From: Allotamlana fucoidanivorans
Lineage (GTDB): Bacteria > Bacteroidota > Bacteroidia > Flavobacteriales > Flavobacteriaceae
DNA length: 64,000 nucleotides
Reading direction: 5' to 3'
Assembly: GCF_045788535.1 (NCBI RefSeq)
Contig: NZ_CP074074.1
Span: forward strand, 2,356,001 to 2,420,000
Shown here in pieces: positions 44,517-53,852 of the stretch. Within the stretch, counting starts at the first letter, position 1, and each line of letters starts with the position of its first letter. Made by a program: the position numbers and the translations under genes. Under the pieces are notes generated by a model. That model ran no database searches, had not been told where the DNA came from, and saw only the letters and a program-made list of their open reading frames with translations.

Positions 44517-45905
44517 TTATAGATTTGGATTTAGTAGGTTTTTTACTTGTACTCTATTTGAAACTTTAGGGAAAAGTTCATCAAGAATAAAGGCATAATC
44601 TATGTTCTGTTTCATGCCATTTTTTAAATGAAATGTACCTTTGTCACTTTCGTTTAGCAAAAAGTACAGGCCTGCTAGTCTGTACTCTATTTCAGCATTT
44701 TCAGGATAAAATTCAATGGCTTGTTCAAAATTATAAATAGCGGCTTCAGGTTCACCTAATTTTATTAGTAAGTCACCTCTTGATAACCAAGTGTTTAATT
44801 CGTAGTTTCCTAATTCTAAGGTTTTTTTATATCCGCTTTCAGCCTCTTCAAAAAATTTAAGACGATGATTGATTTGAGAGTACAACTTCCAATAGTGTAC
44901 ATTTTCAGCATCAATATTTATGGCTTTTTTGATGTAGTACAGCGCTTTTTGGTAATTTCCTTTTTTGTTGTGAAATTTTGTAATAGCAATCCAACCTTTG
45001 TCTAAAAGCGGATCTTCATGAACTGTTCGGTCGTAATACTGAAGTGCTAAATCATGATTGCCTAATTTTTCATAACACTTGCCAATTCTAAGCAATGCAA
45101 AAGACGTTGGGTCGTCTAATTTCAACGTTATGGTATAATTTTCAATAGCCTCTTCAAATTGTTTTAACTGTTCTAAAACCTTGCCGCGTTCAAGGTAAGC
45201 ACCTACAAAAGTGTCATCAGAAATCACAGCAAAATCAAATGCAGTCAAAGCCTTTTTATAGTCTTTAAGAATACAGTATTGTTTGCCCAATTGATGCCAG
45301 GCCACTTCACAATAAGGGTTTTTGTCAAGAAAAATATTGAGGTATGCTATAGCATCTTCGGTTTGATCTAAAAATTCAAAGCAGTAAATGATATTGTATA
45401 AGGCAGAATAGTCTTCAATATCACTTTCTAAGCATTTCATGAAATACATTTTTGCTTCTTCAAACTTATCTAAAAACAAATATTCCATACCAATAAGAGA
45501 ATATAAATCAACAATATCATCGGTAAGTTGGAGCGCTTTTTTTAGAACTTCAATAGCCTTTTCATGGTCGTCTTTTTTTGAAAAGATATTAGCTTTTTGA
45601 ATGTATATTTCTTCATTAGTCGGGTCAAGGCTATGCAGTTCATTGAGTAACTCATCAGCTTCAACCAATTTGTCTTCAAAAACGTGAATTTCAACTTTAA
45701 AAAGTCTAAGATTGATGGAGGTAGGGTGTTGATCTAAGCCTAGTTTAATCGCTTTTTTAGCTAAGGCTATTTTGCCTTGGTTAAGGTAGTGGTGAATGAT
45801 ATTTTCAAATTCCTCAGAATCAAAAAACAAAACATGGTTTGTTTTTAACATTGATTCAAACTTGGTTAGAGGCAAATTATTGTTGTCATCACGACTAAAC
45901 TCCAT
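44517..45905 (-). CDS. TPR-repeat protein
   Basis: 462 residues with no signal peptide, made almost entirely of about 11-12 tetratricopeptide repeats. Clear ones are NIFSKKDDHEKAIEVLKKALQL, LIGMEYLFLDKFEEAKMYFMKCL and GRLLIKLGEPEAAIYNFEQAI-type units with consensus W/L, G/A and P positions. A cytoplasmic scaffold is likely; the partner is unknown. ATG at 45905 is preferred over GTG at 45911. Conserved in position upstream of the DUF368 pair here, 51 bp away. Confidence 0.88.
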   Translation of the reverse strand: MEFSRDDNNNLPLTKFESMLKTNHVLFFDSEEFENIIHHYLNQGKIALAKKAIKLGLDQHPTSINLRLFKVEIHVFEDKLVEADELLNELHSLDPTNEEIYIQKANIFSKKDDHEKAIEVLKKALQLTDDIVDLYSLIGMEYLFLDKFEEAKMYFMKCLESDIEDYSALYNIIYCFEFLDQTEDAIAYLNIFLDKNPYCEVAWHQLGKQYCILKDYKKALTAFDFAVISDDTFVGAYLERGKVLEQLKQFEEAIENYTITLKLDDPTSFALLRIGKCYEKLGNHDLALQYYDRTVHEDPLLDKGWIAITKFHNKKGNYQKALYYIKKAINIDAENVHYWKLYSQINHRLKFFEEAESGYKKTLELGNYELNTWLSRGDLLIKLGEPEAAIYNFEQAIEFYPENAEIEYRLAGLYFLLNESDKGTFHLKNGMKQNIDYAFILDELFPKVSNRVQVKNLLNPNL

Positions 45906-46031
45906 AAGCACGTATATAAGTGTTACTCGAATAAATTTAATATTCTATTTGACAAAAAGTGTGAGGTGATTTAAATGTTTTTAACAAAATAATCAACAAA
46001 TGTGTGTTAGTGTTTTTTATATTGTTGATTT

Positions 46032-47234
46032 TTAGTTGTTTATGTGTTTTGGTTTATTCTGAATTTCGTTTAGAATGCCAATTATTATTTTGCATCCTTT
46101 CTTAATCTCCTCATTTGAAATGGTTAACGGCGGGGTAATACGAACAGCTTTTGGTTCAAATAATAACCAAAAGAGGATTAATCCTTGTGTTTGTGCTTTT
46201 AAGATTAAATCATTGGCGATAGCCACCGAGGGTGTTAAAAAGGCCAGCATAAGTCCCAAACCTCTTACTTCTTTAATTAGAGGGTGAACCAGTAGTTGCC
46301 TGAACAGGGTTTCTTTTTCTGTGGCTTGTGCCATAAGGTTTGATGCTGTGATTTCTTGTAGGGTTGCTAGAGCCGATGCAGCAATAACAGGGTGGCCCCC
46401 AAAAGTAGTAATGTGACCTAGCTTGGGCTGATCCTGGAGTAGATCCATTAATTTACCAGAAGCTGTGAATGCTCCTATGGGCATACCGCCTCCTAAACCT
46501 TTACCGCTTACCAAAATATCAGGAATGCATTGGTAATGCTCAAAACCATATAGTTTTCCTGTTCTTCCTATTCCGGGTTGAATTTCGTCTAATATTAATA
46601 AAGCGCCAACGTCTTCACACCTTTGCTTTACTTTTTTCAAATAATCGCCTTTAGGTACAATAAACCCTGCACCACCTTGAATAGTTTCTAAAATAACGGC
46701 GGCTGTTTTCTCTGTGATTTCGTTTATTTGATTTGTAGCATTAAAATCAATAAACTTTACGTCTGGTAAAAGTGGTCTGAAGGCTTGTTTTCGTTCTTCA
46801 AACCCCATAACACTCATAGAGCCCATGGTGTTACCGTGATAGGCTTTATGTGCTGCAATTATTTCACTGCGTCCAGTAGCTCTTTTAGCTAGTTTTAGGG
46901 CACCTTCAATGGCTTCGGTACCTGAATTTGTTAAATATGTTTTTTCTAAAGGAGCAGGAAGGTGTTTGGCTAAAAGCTTGGCCAATGCAACGGCTGGTTT
47001 TTGAATGTACTCACCATAAACCATAACGTGCATATATTTATCCAGTTGTTCTTTTATGGCTTGAACCACTTTTGGATGATTATGCCCTAATGGACAAGCT
47101 GAAACACCTGCAACAAAATCTAAATAGGCTTTTTTATTGCTATCATAAATATAAGCTCCGCTCGCATGCGATATTTCCATCGCTAAAGGATGGGGTGTGG
47201 TTTGCGCTTGATATTTAAAAAAATCGGTAATCAT
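46032..47234 (-). CDS. Class III PLP-dependent aminotransferase
   Basis: 400 residues. The fold-type I class III signature is complete: LILDEIQPGIGRTGKLYGFEHY followed by DILVSGKGLGGGMPIGAF, whose Lys forms the Schiff base with pyridoxal phosphate. Acetylornithine, ornithine and 4-aminobutyrate aminotransferases share it, and the neighbours do not decide the substrate. Its ATG is directly adjacent to the OstA-like stop, so the two are cotranscribed. Confidence 0.9.
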   Translation of the reverse strand: MITDFFKYQAQTTPHPLAMEISHASGAYIYDSNKKAYLDFVAGVSACPLGHNHPKVVQAIKEQLDKYMHVMVYGEYIQKPAVALAKLLAKHLPAPLEKTYLTNSGTEAIEGALKLAKRATGRSEIIAAHKAYHGNTMGSMSVMGFEERKQAFRPLLPDVKFIDFNATNQINEITEKTAAVILETIQGGAGFIVPKGDYLKKVKQRCEDVGALLILDEIQPGIGRTGKLYGFEHYQCIPDILVSGKGLGGGMPIGAFTASGKLMDLLQDQPKLGHITTFGGHPVIAASALATLQEITASNLMAQATEKETLFRQLLVHPLIKEVRGLGLMLAFLTPSVAIANDLILKAQTQGLILFWLLFEPKAVRITPPLTISNEEIKKGCKIIIGILNEIQNKPKHINN

Positions 47235-49046
47235 CTATTCTTTAGAAACTGTGTTTGGTGACACTTTTGGAACACCGTTGGTTGTGTTTTTAATTACGGG
47301 AGGTTTTAATTTTTTTGGTAAGTTCCTTGAAGCTTTTGATGTTTCATTGTCATTCACATTCGCATTTTCGTCTGCTTGTTTTACGCGATCCATTAAATCT
47401 TCATCTACAAAATCTTCTTGAGGGACATAATCATCAAGCCCTTTTATTATATGTAATTCAAAAGGTTCGTCATCATTAAACAGATCTTCAACATTTTTGG
47501 GACGTTCATTATCCCTCCAATCAAATCCTTTTAGAATTTTTTCTTTTTCGGGGTATTTAGATTCTGGATATAATTTACCATCTACTTGATTAAATCTTGT
47601 ATATTCTTCAATATCACCATCGGCAAATAAAATAGAAATACTTCCCGATTTGGCTTTGTCAATACCTATAAGTTCTTGAAGTTCATTTCGCGCATAGAAA
47701 ATAGATTCGGCATTTTTGGTGATATCAACTTGTCTCAATTCATTTTCATCATTAAACAGCCCAATGAGCTCTAAACCTGAAATTTGATTATACCCATTTT
47801 CGCTTATGGTATCTTTACTAATGATGAAGGCGTTTTCAAAAACGCGAAGAGAATCTATTCTTTCAGTTTCATTATTGGAAATAAGATGAATGGTGTCTCC
47901 CGTCATTTGGTTCTCCAGGTTCCAAAGTATGGGTTTGCGTTTTACTGAAAATTTATCACCACTGGAAAACCTCGGAATATTTATTAATTTTGTTAAACCC
48001 GTTCTTTGGTTAGAATGAATTGAATCTGCTTTTCCGCTGAGGTCAGATTTGTAAATTTTAGCCTTATAATACGCATTGATAATTCTATGGTCTTCTTTGC
48101 CTGTAACCATAATTTTATCGGCGTGAATGTAGATTGAATCGTTTTCTTGTTTGGTTACAGCCAGTGCTCGTTTTGTAATAAATAAAGAGTCTTTTGCTTT
48201 ATAAACTTCGGCATAATGGCCCTTAATAACACTTTGGTTTATAGTGTCGGTTACTTTAATATTGTTTGTTGCTGAAGCAAATTTTGTTTTATCATCAAAA
48301 TATAAACTATCACCTTCTATAATACGGTTGTCATAATTGATTTTAGCATTTTTTAAGGCATAACCAAAGTTTTTTTCGGTATCATAAAACCCTTTTTCAC
48401 AATAGGTTTTACTAGTTTCAGTAGTTATAGTTGAAGGACCAAAGAGGTAGGCGTGTCCAGTATCTTCATAAAAATCAAAATAATTTGATTCTATGCGAGA
48501 GTCTTCATTGACCAATACCACGTCATTAACAAATTGAAATTTGGCATATTCCATGTAGTAGCGTCCAATACGGCTTGTTATGGTTCCAGAAGAATCTTTA
48601 ATCACTGTGCCGCCCGTTCGGTAATAGGCTTGTTGTTTTAAACGATCAAAATATAAGGTGTCTGTTAAAATAGTTGAATTTGTGTTTTTTAAAACCACAT
48701 CGCCACTGGCAAAAGCAAACTGCGTAATACCACTATACTCAATGTATTTTGAAGTCATGTTAATAGTATCGCCTTGTTTTACATTAACATTTCCATAGGC
48801 CTCAATAAAATCTTCTTGACTGTAATAAATAGCCTTGTCGCACCAAACGTTTGATCCGTTGTGTTCTATATGTACCTGTTGTTTATCATCTCTGGTTAAG
48901 ACTTTTGCTCCAGGATAATTTTCTTCATCAATGGTTAATTTTCCAGCGTACTCAATTTGAATTTTCTTTTTTTTAGTTTCTTGAGCAGTGGTAACTACTG
49001 AAAATCCTAGGCTGATTAGGATAAGTAAAACCTTTAATTTATTCAA
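47235..49046 (-). CDS. OstA-like (LptA/LptD N-terminal-type) secreted protein
   Basis: 603 residues. A signal peptide (1-21, ending VVTTAQ) precedes beta-jellyroll repeats of the OstA/LptA type, seen in YYSQEDFIEAYGNVNVKQGDTINMTSKYIEY and the later repeats at about 100-330. A charged C-terminal tail (about 530-603) is rich in Asp, Asn and Lys. Such proteins carry lipopolysaccharide in Lpt pathways; no other lpt gene is nearby. The start is TTG at 49046, 20 bp after an exact -7 box. Confidence 0.85.
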   Translation of the reverse strand: MNKLKVLLILISLGFSVVTTAQETKKKKIQIEYAGKLTIDEENYPGAKVLTRDDKQQVHIEHNGSNVWCDKAIYYSQEDFIEAYGNVNVKQGDTINMTSKYIEYSGITQFAFASGDVVLKNTNSTILTDTLYFDRLKQQAYYRTGGTVIKDSSGTITSRIGRYYMEYAKFQFVNDVVLVNEDSRIESNYFDFYEDTGHAYLFGPSTITTETSKTYCEKGFYDTEKNFGYALKNAKINYDNRIIEGDSLYFDDKTKFASATNNIKVTDTINQSVIKGHYAEVYKAKDSLFITKRALAVTKQENDSIYIHADKIMVTGKEDHRIINAYYKAKIYKSDLSGKADSIHSNQRTGLTKLINIPRFSSGDKFSVKRKPILWNLENQMTGDTIHLISNNETERIDSLRVFENAFIISKDTISENGYNQISGLELIGLFNDENELRQVDITKNAESIFYARNELQELIGIDKAKSGSISILFADGDIEEYTRFNQVDGKLYPESKYPEKEKILKGFDWRDNERPKNVEDLFNDDEPFELHIIKGLDDYVPQEDFVDEDLMDRVKQADENANVNDNETSKASRNLPKKLKPPVIKNTTNGVPKVSPNTVSKE

Positions 49047-49065
49047 AATATATAATAGTTTGTGG

Positions 49066-49073
49066 CAAAAATA
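49066..49073 (-). promoter_or_regulatory. Putative -7 element for the OstA-like gene
   Basis: Exact TATTTTTG on the minus strand, 20 bp before the start; no -33 TTG at the right spacing. Confidence 0.5.
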
Positions 49074-49104
49074 ACGATTAATATGATGTTTTATGATATG
49101 CGTA

Positions 49105-49141
49105 CAAAAAACGCTCCAATTTTTAAATGAAGCGTTTTTTT
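49105..49141 (-). terminator. Terminator of purA
   Basis: Read leftward, AAAAAAACGCTTCA and TGGAGCGTTTTTT pair around an A/T loop and end in a T run; this stops the leftward purA transcript. Confidence 0.8.
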
Positions 49142-49166
49142 AATATTTCTTATTGGCTTGTACGAA

Positions 49167-50441
49167 CTATTTTCTGAAAATAGTTTGTTTTCTATCTGGA
49201 CCAACTGATACAATAGTGATTGGAATTTCAAGTTCTTTTTCAAGAAATGCAATATAATCGTTCAATGCTTTTGGCATTTGTGATGCTTCAGACATTTCTG
49301 TTAAATCCTCATTCCAACCAGCAAACTCTGTATAGATAGGGGTCACATTTTCAGGCTCAATATTATAAGGTAAATGTGTGATTTCTTCACCTTTATAACT
49401 GTAAGTAGTACATACTTTTAATGTTTTAAAACCAGATAGTACGTCACCTTTCATCATCATTAACTGGGTTACTCCGTTAACCTGACAAGCATATTTTAAG
49501 GCAACTAGATCTAACCATCCGCAACGTCTTGGTCGTCCTGTTGTTGCTCCAAATTCATTACCCACTTTGGCCATGGTGGCACCATCTTCATCAAACAGTT
49601 CGGTAGGGAACGGGCCAGAACCAACTCGTGTGGTGTACGCTTTAAAAATTCCAAAAACGTCACCAATTTGATTTGGTGCCACCCCTAAACCAGTACAGGC
49701 TCCTGCTGCTGTAGTGTTGCTTGATGTAACAAAAGGGTAGGTTCCAAAATCAATATCTAAAAGTGATCCTTGGGCTCCTTCTGCTAAAATGGTTTTTCCA
49801 GATTTTTGAGCTTGATAAATATATTCTTCTGAGTCAATAAATTTTAAACTTTTCAGCACATCAATAGCCTTGAAGAAATCATCTTCCAATTCTTCTAAGT
49901 TATATTCAATCTCAACATTATAGAACTTAATCATGTCTTCATGTTTGTTGGCAAGAGCTCTGTAACGTTCTTTCCAATCGCTGAGTTCTAAATCACCTAC
50001 TCTAATACCATTTCGGCCTGTTTTGTCCATATAAGTTGGTCCAATGCCTTTTAAGGTTGAACCAATTTTAGCTTTACCTTTTGAGGCTTCACTAGCGGCA
50101 TCTAATAGTCTGTGTGTAGGTAAGATAATATGTGCTTTTCTTGAAATAAGTAGCGATTTTCTGTAATCAACATCTTGTTCTTCAAGTTTATCTAACTCTC
50201 CTTTGAAAATAACGGGGTCAATCACAACGCCGTTTCCAACCAAATTGGTGGCATCATCATGAAAAATCCCAGAAGGAATGGTATGAAGCACATGCTTTTT
50301 TCCGTTAAAAACCAAGGTGTGTCCTGCATTTGGGCCACCTTGAAATCTTGCAATGATGTTGTAATTTGAAGTTAATACGTCAACAATTTTCCCTTTGCCT
50401 TCGTCTCCCCATTGAAGTCCTAGTAGTAAATCTACTGCCAT
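49167..50441 (-). CDS. purA: Adenylosuccinate synthetase
   Basis: 424 residues. First committed step of AMP synthesis from IMP, using GTP and aspartate. The GTP loop GLQWGDEGKGK is at residues 8-18, FQGGPNAGHT follows, and the family block GIGPTYMDKTGRNGIRVGDL is intact. It lies 9 bp after the Fur-family gene and ends at its own terminator. Neighbours fur and rel suggest a common transcript. Confidence 0.97.
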   Translation of the reverse strand: MAVDLLLGLQWGDEGKGKIVDVLTSNYNIIARFQGGPNAGHTLVFNGKKHVLHTIPSGIFHDDATNLVGNGVVIDPVIFKGELDKLEEQDVDYRKSLLISRKAHIILPTHRLLDAASEASKGKAKIGSTLKGIGPTYMDKTGRNGIRVGDLELSDWKERYRALANKHEDMIKFYNVEIEYNLEELEDDFFKAIDVLKSLKFIDSEEYIYQAQKSGKTILAEGAQGSLLDIDFGTYPFVTSSNTTAAGACTGLGVAPNQIGDVFGIFKAYTTRVGSGPFPTELFDEDGATMAKVGNEFGATTGRPRRCGWLDLVALKYACQVNGVTQLMMMKGDVLSGFKTLKVCTTYSYKGEEITHLPYNIEPENVTPIYTEFAGWNEDLTEMSEASQMPKALNDYIAFLEKELEIPITIVSVGPDRKQTIFRK

Positions 50442-50450
50442 TTTTTAATT

Positions 50451-50909
50451 CTAGTTATTAGTTGTTGATTTCCTATTTCCGTAAAAATAGAGCGAGTGGT
50501 TGTTAATTTCGATATCAAATATCTCTTCTATTGTTTTTTTTATAGACTGAATTCTAGGATCACAAAATTCGATAACTTCTCCAGTATCAGTTAAAATAAC
50601 GTGATCATGTTGTCTGTCAAAATACGATTTTTCATAATGTGCTTGATTTTGCCCAAATTGGTGTTTTCTTACCAAACCACATTCTAAAAGTAATTCGATG
50701 GTATTATAAAGGGTAGCACGTGATACACGATACTTTTTGTTTTTCATGTTCAGATATAGTGATTCTATATCAAAGTGCTCCGAGCTGTTGTAAATCTCTT
50801 GCAGAATTGCGTAGCGCTCGGGTGTTTTACGATGCCCTTTATTTTCTAAAAAACTAGTAAAAACATTTTTTACTATTTCTTGATTTTTTGAGTCTGACTG
50901 TCCATCCAT
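50451..50909 (-). CDS. Fur-family transcriptional regulator
   Basis: 152 residues. Winged helix (about 18-85: HRKTPERYAILQEIYNSSEHFDIESLYLNM, SRATLYNTIELLLECGLV) and dimerisation/metal domain (QAHYEKSYFDRQHDHVILTDTGEVIEFCDPRI). It has only two Cys (about 78 and 114), so the CxxC structural zinc pair typical of Fur/PerR is absent, whereas the regulatory HDH is present. Metal specificity is unclear. It precedes purA by 9 bp. Confidence 0.88.
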   Translation of the reverse strand: MDGQSDSKNQEIVKNVFTSFLENKGHRKTPERYAILQEIYNSSEHFDIESLYLNMKNKKYRVSRATLYNTIELLLECGLVRKHQFGQNQAHYEKSYFDRQHDHVILTDTGEVIEFCDPRIQSIKKTIEEIFDIEINNHSLYFYGNRKSTTNN

Positions 50910-50919
50910 AATTTCCTGG

Positions 50920-50927
50920 CAAATTTA
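50920..50927 (-). promoter_or_regulatory. Putative -7 element for the Fur-family gene
   Basis: Exact TAAATTTG on the minus strand, 10 bp before ATG at 50909; this leaves a very short leader. Confidence 0.45.
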
Positions 50928-50935
50928 CACTTTTT

Positions 50936-53155
50936 TTACACTCTAGTCACCTTATCTATACCATTAATTTTCTTAAGTTTCTCCAAAAGTTTTTTGATTA
51001 TGGTGTTGTTTTTAACAACTACATTGATTTTTCCTGAAAAAAGCCCGTCATTACTTTCAAAACTGATACTTTTCATGTTGACTGCCATGTTTTCAGAAAT
51101 AATGCTCGTAATATCGTTTACCAAGCCAATATGATCTATGCCTGAAACATTAATTTGAGCTAAAAATTCTTGCTGCGACGAATCTATCCATTTTGCCGTC
51201 ATAATTCTGTAAGCGTAATTGGATTGCAGGCTTAATGCATTTGGACAGTTTTTTTTATGAACTTTTATGCCTTCTGAGACCGTTAGGAAACCAAATACAT
51301 TATCACCAGGAATTGGGTTGCAACAATTGGAGAGTTTATAATCTAGGCGTTCTTCTTCTTTACCAAAAACAAGAGAATCATAATTTGTTGTAATCTCATT
51401 TTTGTTAAGCTCCTCTTTAGGAATATTCGCTTTTCTAGTAATTTTATTTTTTATGAAACTTACAAGCGTATTACTTCTGGATGACGCAAAGTTTTTTAGC
51501 ATGGTATTGTCAATTGAGCCAATACCAACCCGATAAAATAAATCTAAACTTGTTTTTAATTTAAAATAGTTTACCAAATCATTGATGCTGCTTTCATTCA
51601 GGTCTATTTTTAGTTGCTTTAATTTTCTCCTTAGAATTTCTTTGCCTTCTTCACCTATACGTTTTCTGTCTTCTTTTAATGCCGATTTTATTTTTCCCCT
51701 AGCTCTGGCGGTTGTAGCATAGTCTAGCCAGTTGGGATTAGGTTTAGAGTTTTCTGATGTTAAAATTTCAACCTGATCGCCTGTTTGAAGCTCATGGCTT
51801 AGAGGAACCAATTTACCATTAACCTTAGCGCCTCTGGTTTTCATGCCAACTTCTGTATGAATATTGAAAGCAAAATCTAATGAGGTAGCACCTTTGGGTA
51901 ATGATTTTAAGTCTCCTTTTGGTGTGAAAACATATATTTCTTGAGAATATAAGTTGAGTTTGAACTGCTCAACAAAATCTACAGCATTTGATTCAGAATT
52001 TTCTAGAGCTTCCTGAAGTCTATTAATCCAGTTTTCAAGACTATCCTCTTTCTCACGACCTTGTTTGTACTTGTAATGTGCCGCATAACCTTTTTCGGCA
52101 ATTTCATTCATACGTTCACTACGTACCTGTACTTCAACCCATCTGCCTTTTGGTCCCATAACCGTAATATGAAGCGCTTCATAACCCGTGGTTTTTGGAG
52201 ACGTAATCCAGTCTCTTAAACGCAATGGGTTGGGCCTGAAGTGATCTGTTACGATAGAATATATTTTCCAAGCTAAAAACTTTTCGTCAGTAATATCACT
52301 TTTATAGATGATTCTAATGGCAAACTTGTCATAAACTTCATCAAAGGATACACCCTGATTAAGCATTTTTCTTCTAATAGAGAAAATAGATTTTGGTCGC
52401 CCTTTTATGGTATATTCAAAATTCTCTTTATCCAGTGCTTTTTTTATAACATCACTAAACTGTTTTATATAAAGATCTTGTTCTTCTTTGCTTTCTTTTA
52501 TTTTGTTTAGAATGTCATTATAGACATCGGGTTCAGTATACTTTAAACTTAAGTCTTCAAGCTGTGTTTTTATGTTGTAAAGCCCTATTCTGTGAGCTAA
52601 GGGGGCATAGATGTATAGCGTTTCAGAAGCTATTTTGTCTTGCTTGTCTGGACGCATACTGTCCATAGTTTGCATATTGTGCAGGCGATCAGCAATTTTT
52701 ATAATAATAACCCTAACATCGTCATTGAGGGTTAAAAGCATTTTTCTGAAGTTTTCAGCTTGTAAAGACACATCCATGTCTTTTTCCTTGCTTAAAGAAG
52801 ATATTTTGGTAAGGCCATCAACAATGGTAGCTATAGTTTTACCAAATTCCTTTTCAATGTTGTCTATTTCATAGTCAGGACTATCTTCAACAACATCATG
52901 CAGTAATGCTGCAGCAATTGATGTGGCATCTAAACCGATTTCCTGAGCTACAATTTTGGCCACAGCAATGGGGTGGAAAATATAGGCTTCGCCAGATTTT
53001 CTTCGCTGATTTTTATGCCCGTCTAAAGCTACTTCAAAAGCTCTCCGTATAAGTATTTTATCTTCTTTTGATAGCGTGGTGTAGCTTACCTTAAGAAGTT
53101 CTTTATACGCTTTTGCAATAGCAGCATTTTCCTTTTCTATATCTTCTGCAGTCAT
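50936..53155 (-). CDS. rel: Bifunctional (p)ppGpp synthetase/hydrolase
   Basis: 739 residues, RelA/SpoT homolog. The HD hydrolase domain (about 30-190) keeps H47 and the catalytic HDVVED at 86-91. The synthetase domain (about 240-360) has DKFAIRIIYKS and the TGYEALH substrate segment. TGS (about 400-460: IYVFTPKGDLKSLPKGATSLDFAF) and a C-terminal ACT domain (about 665-739) are present. Both activities are likely intact, so this is the stringent-response enzyme. It lies 26 bp upstream of the Fur-family gene. Confidence 0.96.
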   Translation of the reverse strand: MTAEDIEKENAAIAKAYKELLKVSYTTLSKEDKILIRRAFEVALDGHKNQRRKSGEAYIFHPIAVAKIVAQEIGLDATSIAAALLHDVVEDSPDYEIDNIEKEFGKTIATIVDGLTKISSLSKEKDMDVSLQAENFRKMLLTLNDDVRVIIIKIADRLHNMQTMDSMRPDKQDKIASETLYIYAPLAHRIGLYNIKTQLEDLSLKYTEPDVYNDILNKIKESKEEQDLYIKQFSDVIKKALDKENFEYTIKGRPKSIFSIRRKMLNQGVSFDEVYDKFAIRIIYKSDITDEKFLAWKIYSIVTDHFRPNPLRLRDWITSPKTTGYEALHITVMGPKGRWVEVQVRSERMNEIAEKGYAAHYKYKQGREKEDSLENWINRLQEALENSESNAVDFVEQFKLNLYSQEIYVFTPKGDLKSLPKGATSLDFAFNIHTEVGMKTRGAKVNGKLVPLSHELQTGDQVEILTSENSKPNPNWLDYATTARARGKIKSALKEDRKRIGEEGKEILRRKLKQLKIDLNESSINDLVNYFKLKTSLDLFYRVGIGSIDNTMLKNFASSRSNTLVSFIKNKITRKANIPKEELNKNEITTNYDSLVFGKEEERLDYKLSNCCNPIPGDNVFGFLTVSEGIKVHKKNCPNALSLQSNYAYRIMTAKWIDSSQQEFLAQINVSGIDHIGLVNDITSIISENMAVNMKSISFESNDGLFSGKINVVVKNNTIIKKLLEKLKKINGIDKVTRV

Positions 53156-53211
53156 AATTTAAAAATAAGCTAAAGAATATTAATTAGCAACCTAGAATTT
53201 GTTTTTGTAAA

Positions 53212-53787
53212 TTAAATAGTAGTTAAAAAAGTGACTAGCTTTGTTATGGCTTTCCCCCGATGACCAATTTTGTTTTTTAAGGTTAAGTCCATTTCGGCAA
53301 ATGTATTTGAGAAGCCATTTGGCTTAAAAATAGGGTCGTACCCAAAGCCATTATGGCCTTGTTTTTTATGGGTTATTTCACCTTGACAAATGCCTGTAAA
53401 TAATTCTGTTTCATCACCAATATTTAAAGCGATTACAGTTTTAAATTGAGCTTTTCTGTTAGTGTTAGCTTCTAATGCATTGAGTAATTTGTTCATATTA
53501 TCACTGTCACTTCTTTGTTCTCCCGCATATCTTGCCGAGTATACGCCTGGGGCTCCGTTTAGGTGTTCAACTTCAAGTCCGGTATCATCAGCAAAGCAAT
53601 CGTACCCATAGTTGGTTTTTATAAAATTGGCTTTTTGCATTGCATTACCTTCAATGGTGTTTTGGGTTTCAGGAATATCTTCTACACAATTAATATCCTT
53701 TAAACTTAACAGTTGAATATGAGAAGGAACAAGGGCTTGAACTTCTTTTAATTTGTTGATGTTATTGGTTGCGAAAACAAGTTTCAT
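53212..53787 (-). CDS. rdgB: Non-canonical purine NTP pyrophosphatase, RdgB/HAM1
   Basis: 191 residues. It removes ITP, dITP and XTP from the nucleotide pool. N-terminal LVFATNNINKLKEVQ matches the substrate-binding (T/S)xNxxK motif; YGYDCFADDTGLEVEHLNGAPGVYSARYAG and HNGFGYDPIFKPNGFSNTFAEM are the family blocks. ATG at 53787 is chosen because MKLVFATNN is the family start and a promoter lies 22 bp upstream. Confidence 0.96.
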   Translation of the reverse strand: MKLVFATNNINKLKEVQALVPSHIQLLSLKDINCVEDIPETQNTIEGNAMQKANFIKTNYGYDCFADDTGLEVEHLNGAPGVYSARYAGEQRSDSDNMNKLLNALEANTNRKAQFKTVIALNIGDETELFTGICQGEITHKKQGHNGFGYDPIFKPNGFSNTFAEMDLTLKNKIGHRGKAITKLVTFLTTI

Positions 53788-53808
53788 TGAATGGATTGTT
53801 TTTAAATT

Positions 53809-53837
53809 CAAAATTAGTATTATCTTGTTTTAAACAA
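53809..53837 (-). promoter_or_regulatory. Putative rdgB promoter
   Basis: Minus-strand TTG at 53835-53837 and TAATTTTG at 53809-53816, spacer 18 bp. It confirms ATG at 53787 as the start. Confidence 0.68.
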
Positions 53838-53852
53838 AAGAAATTCAATAAT

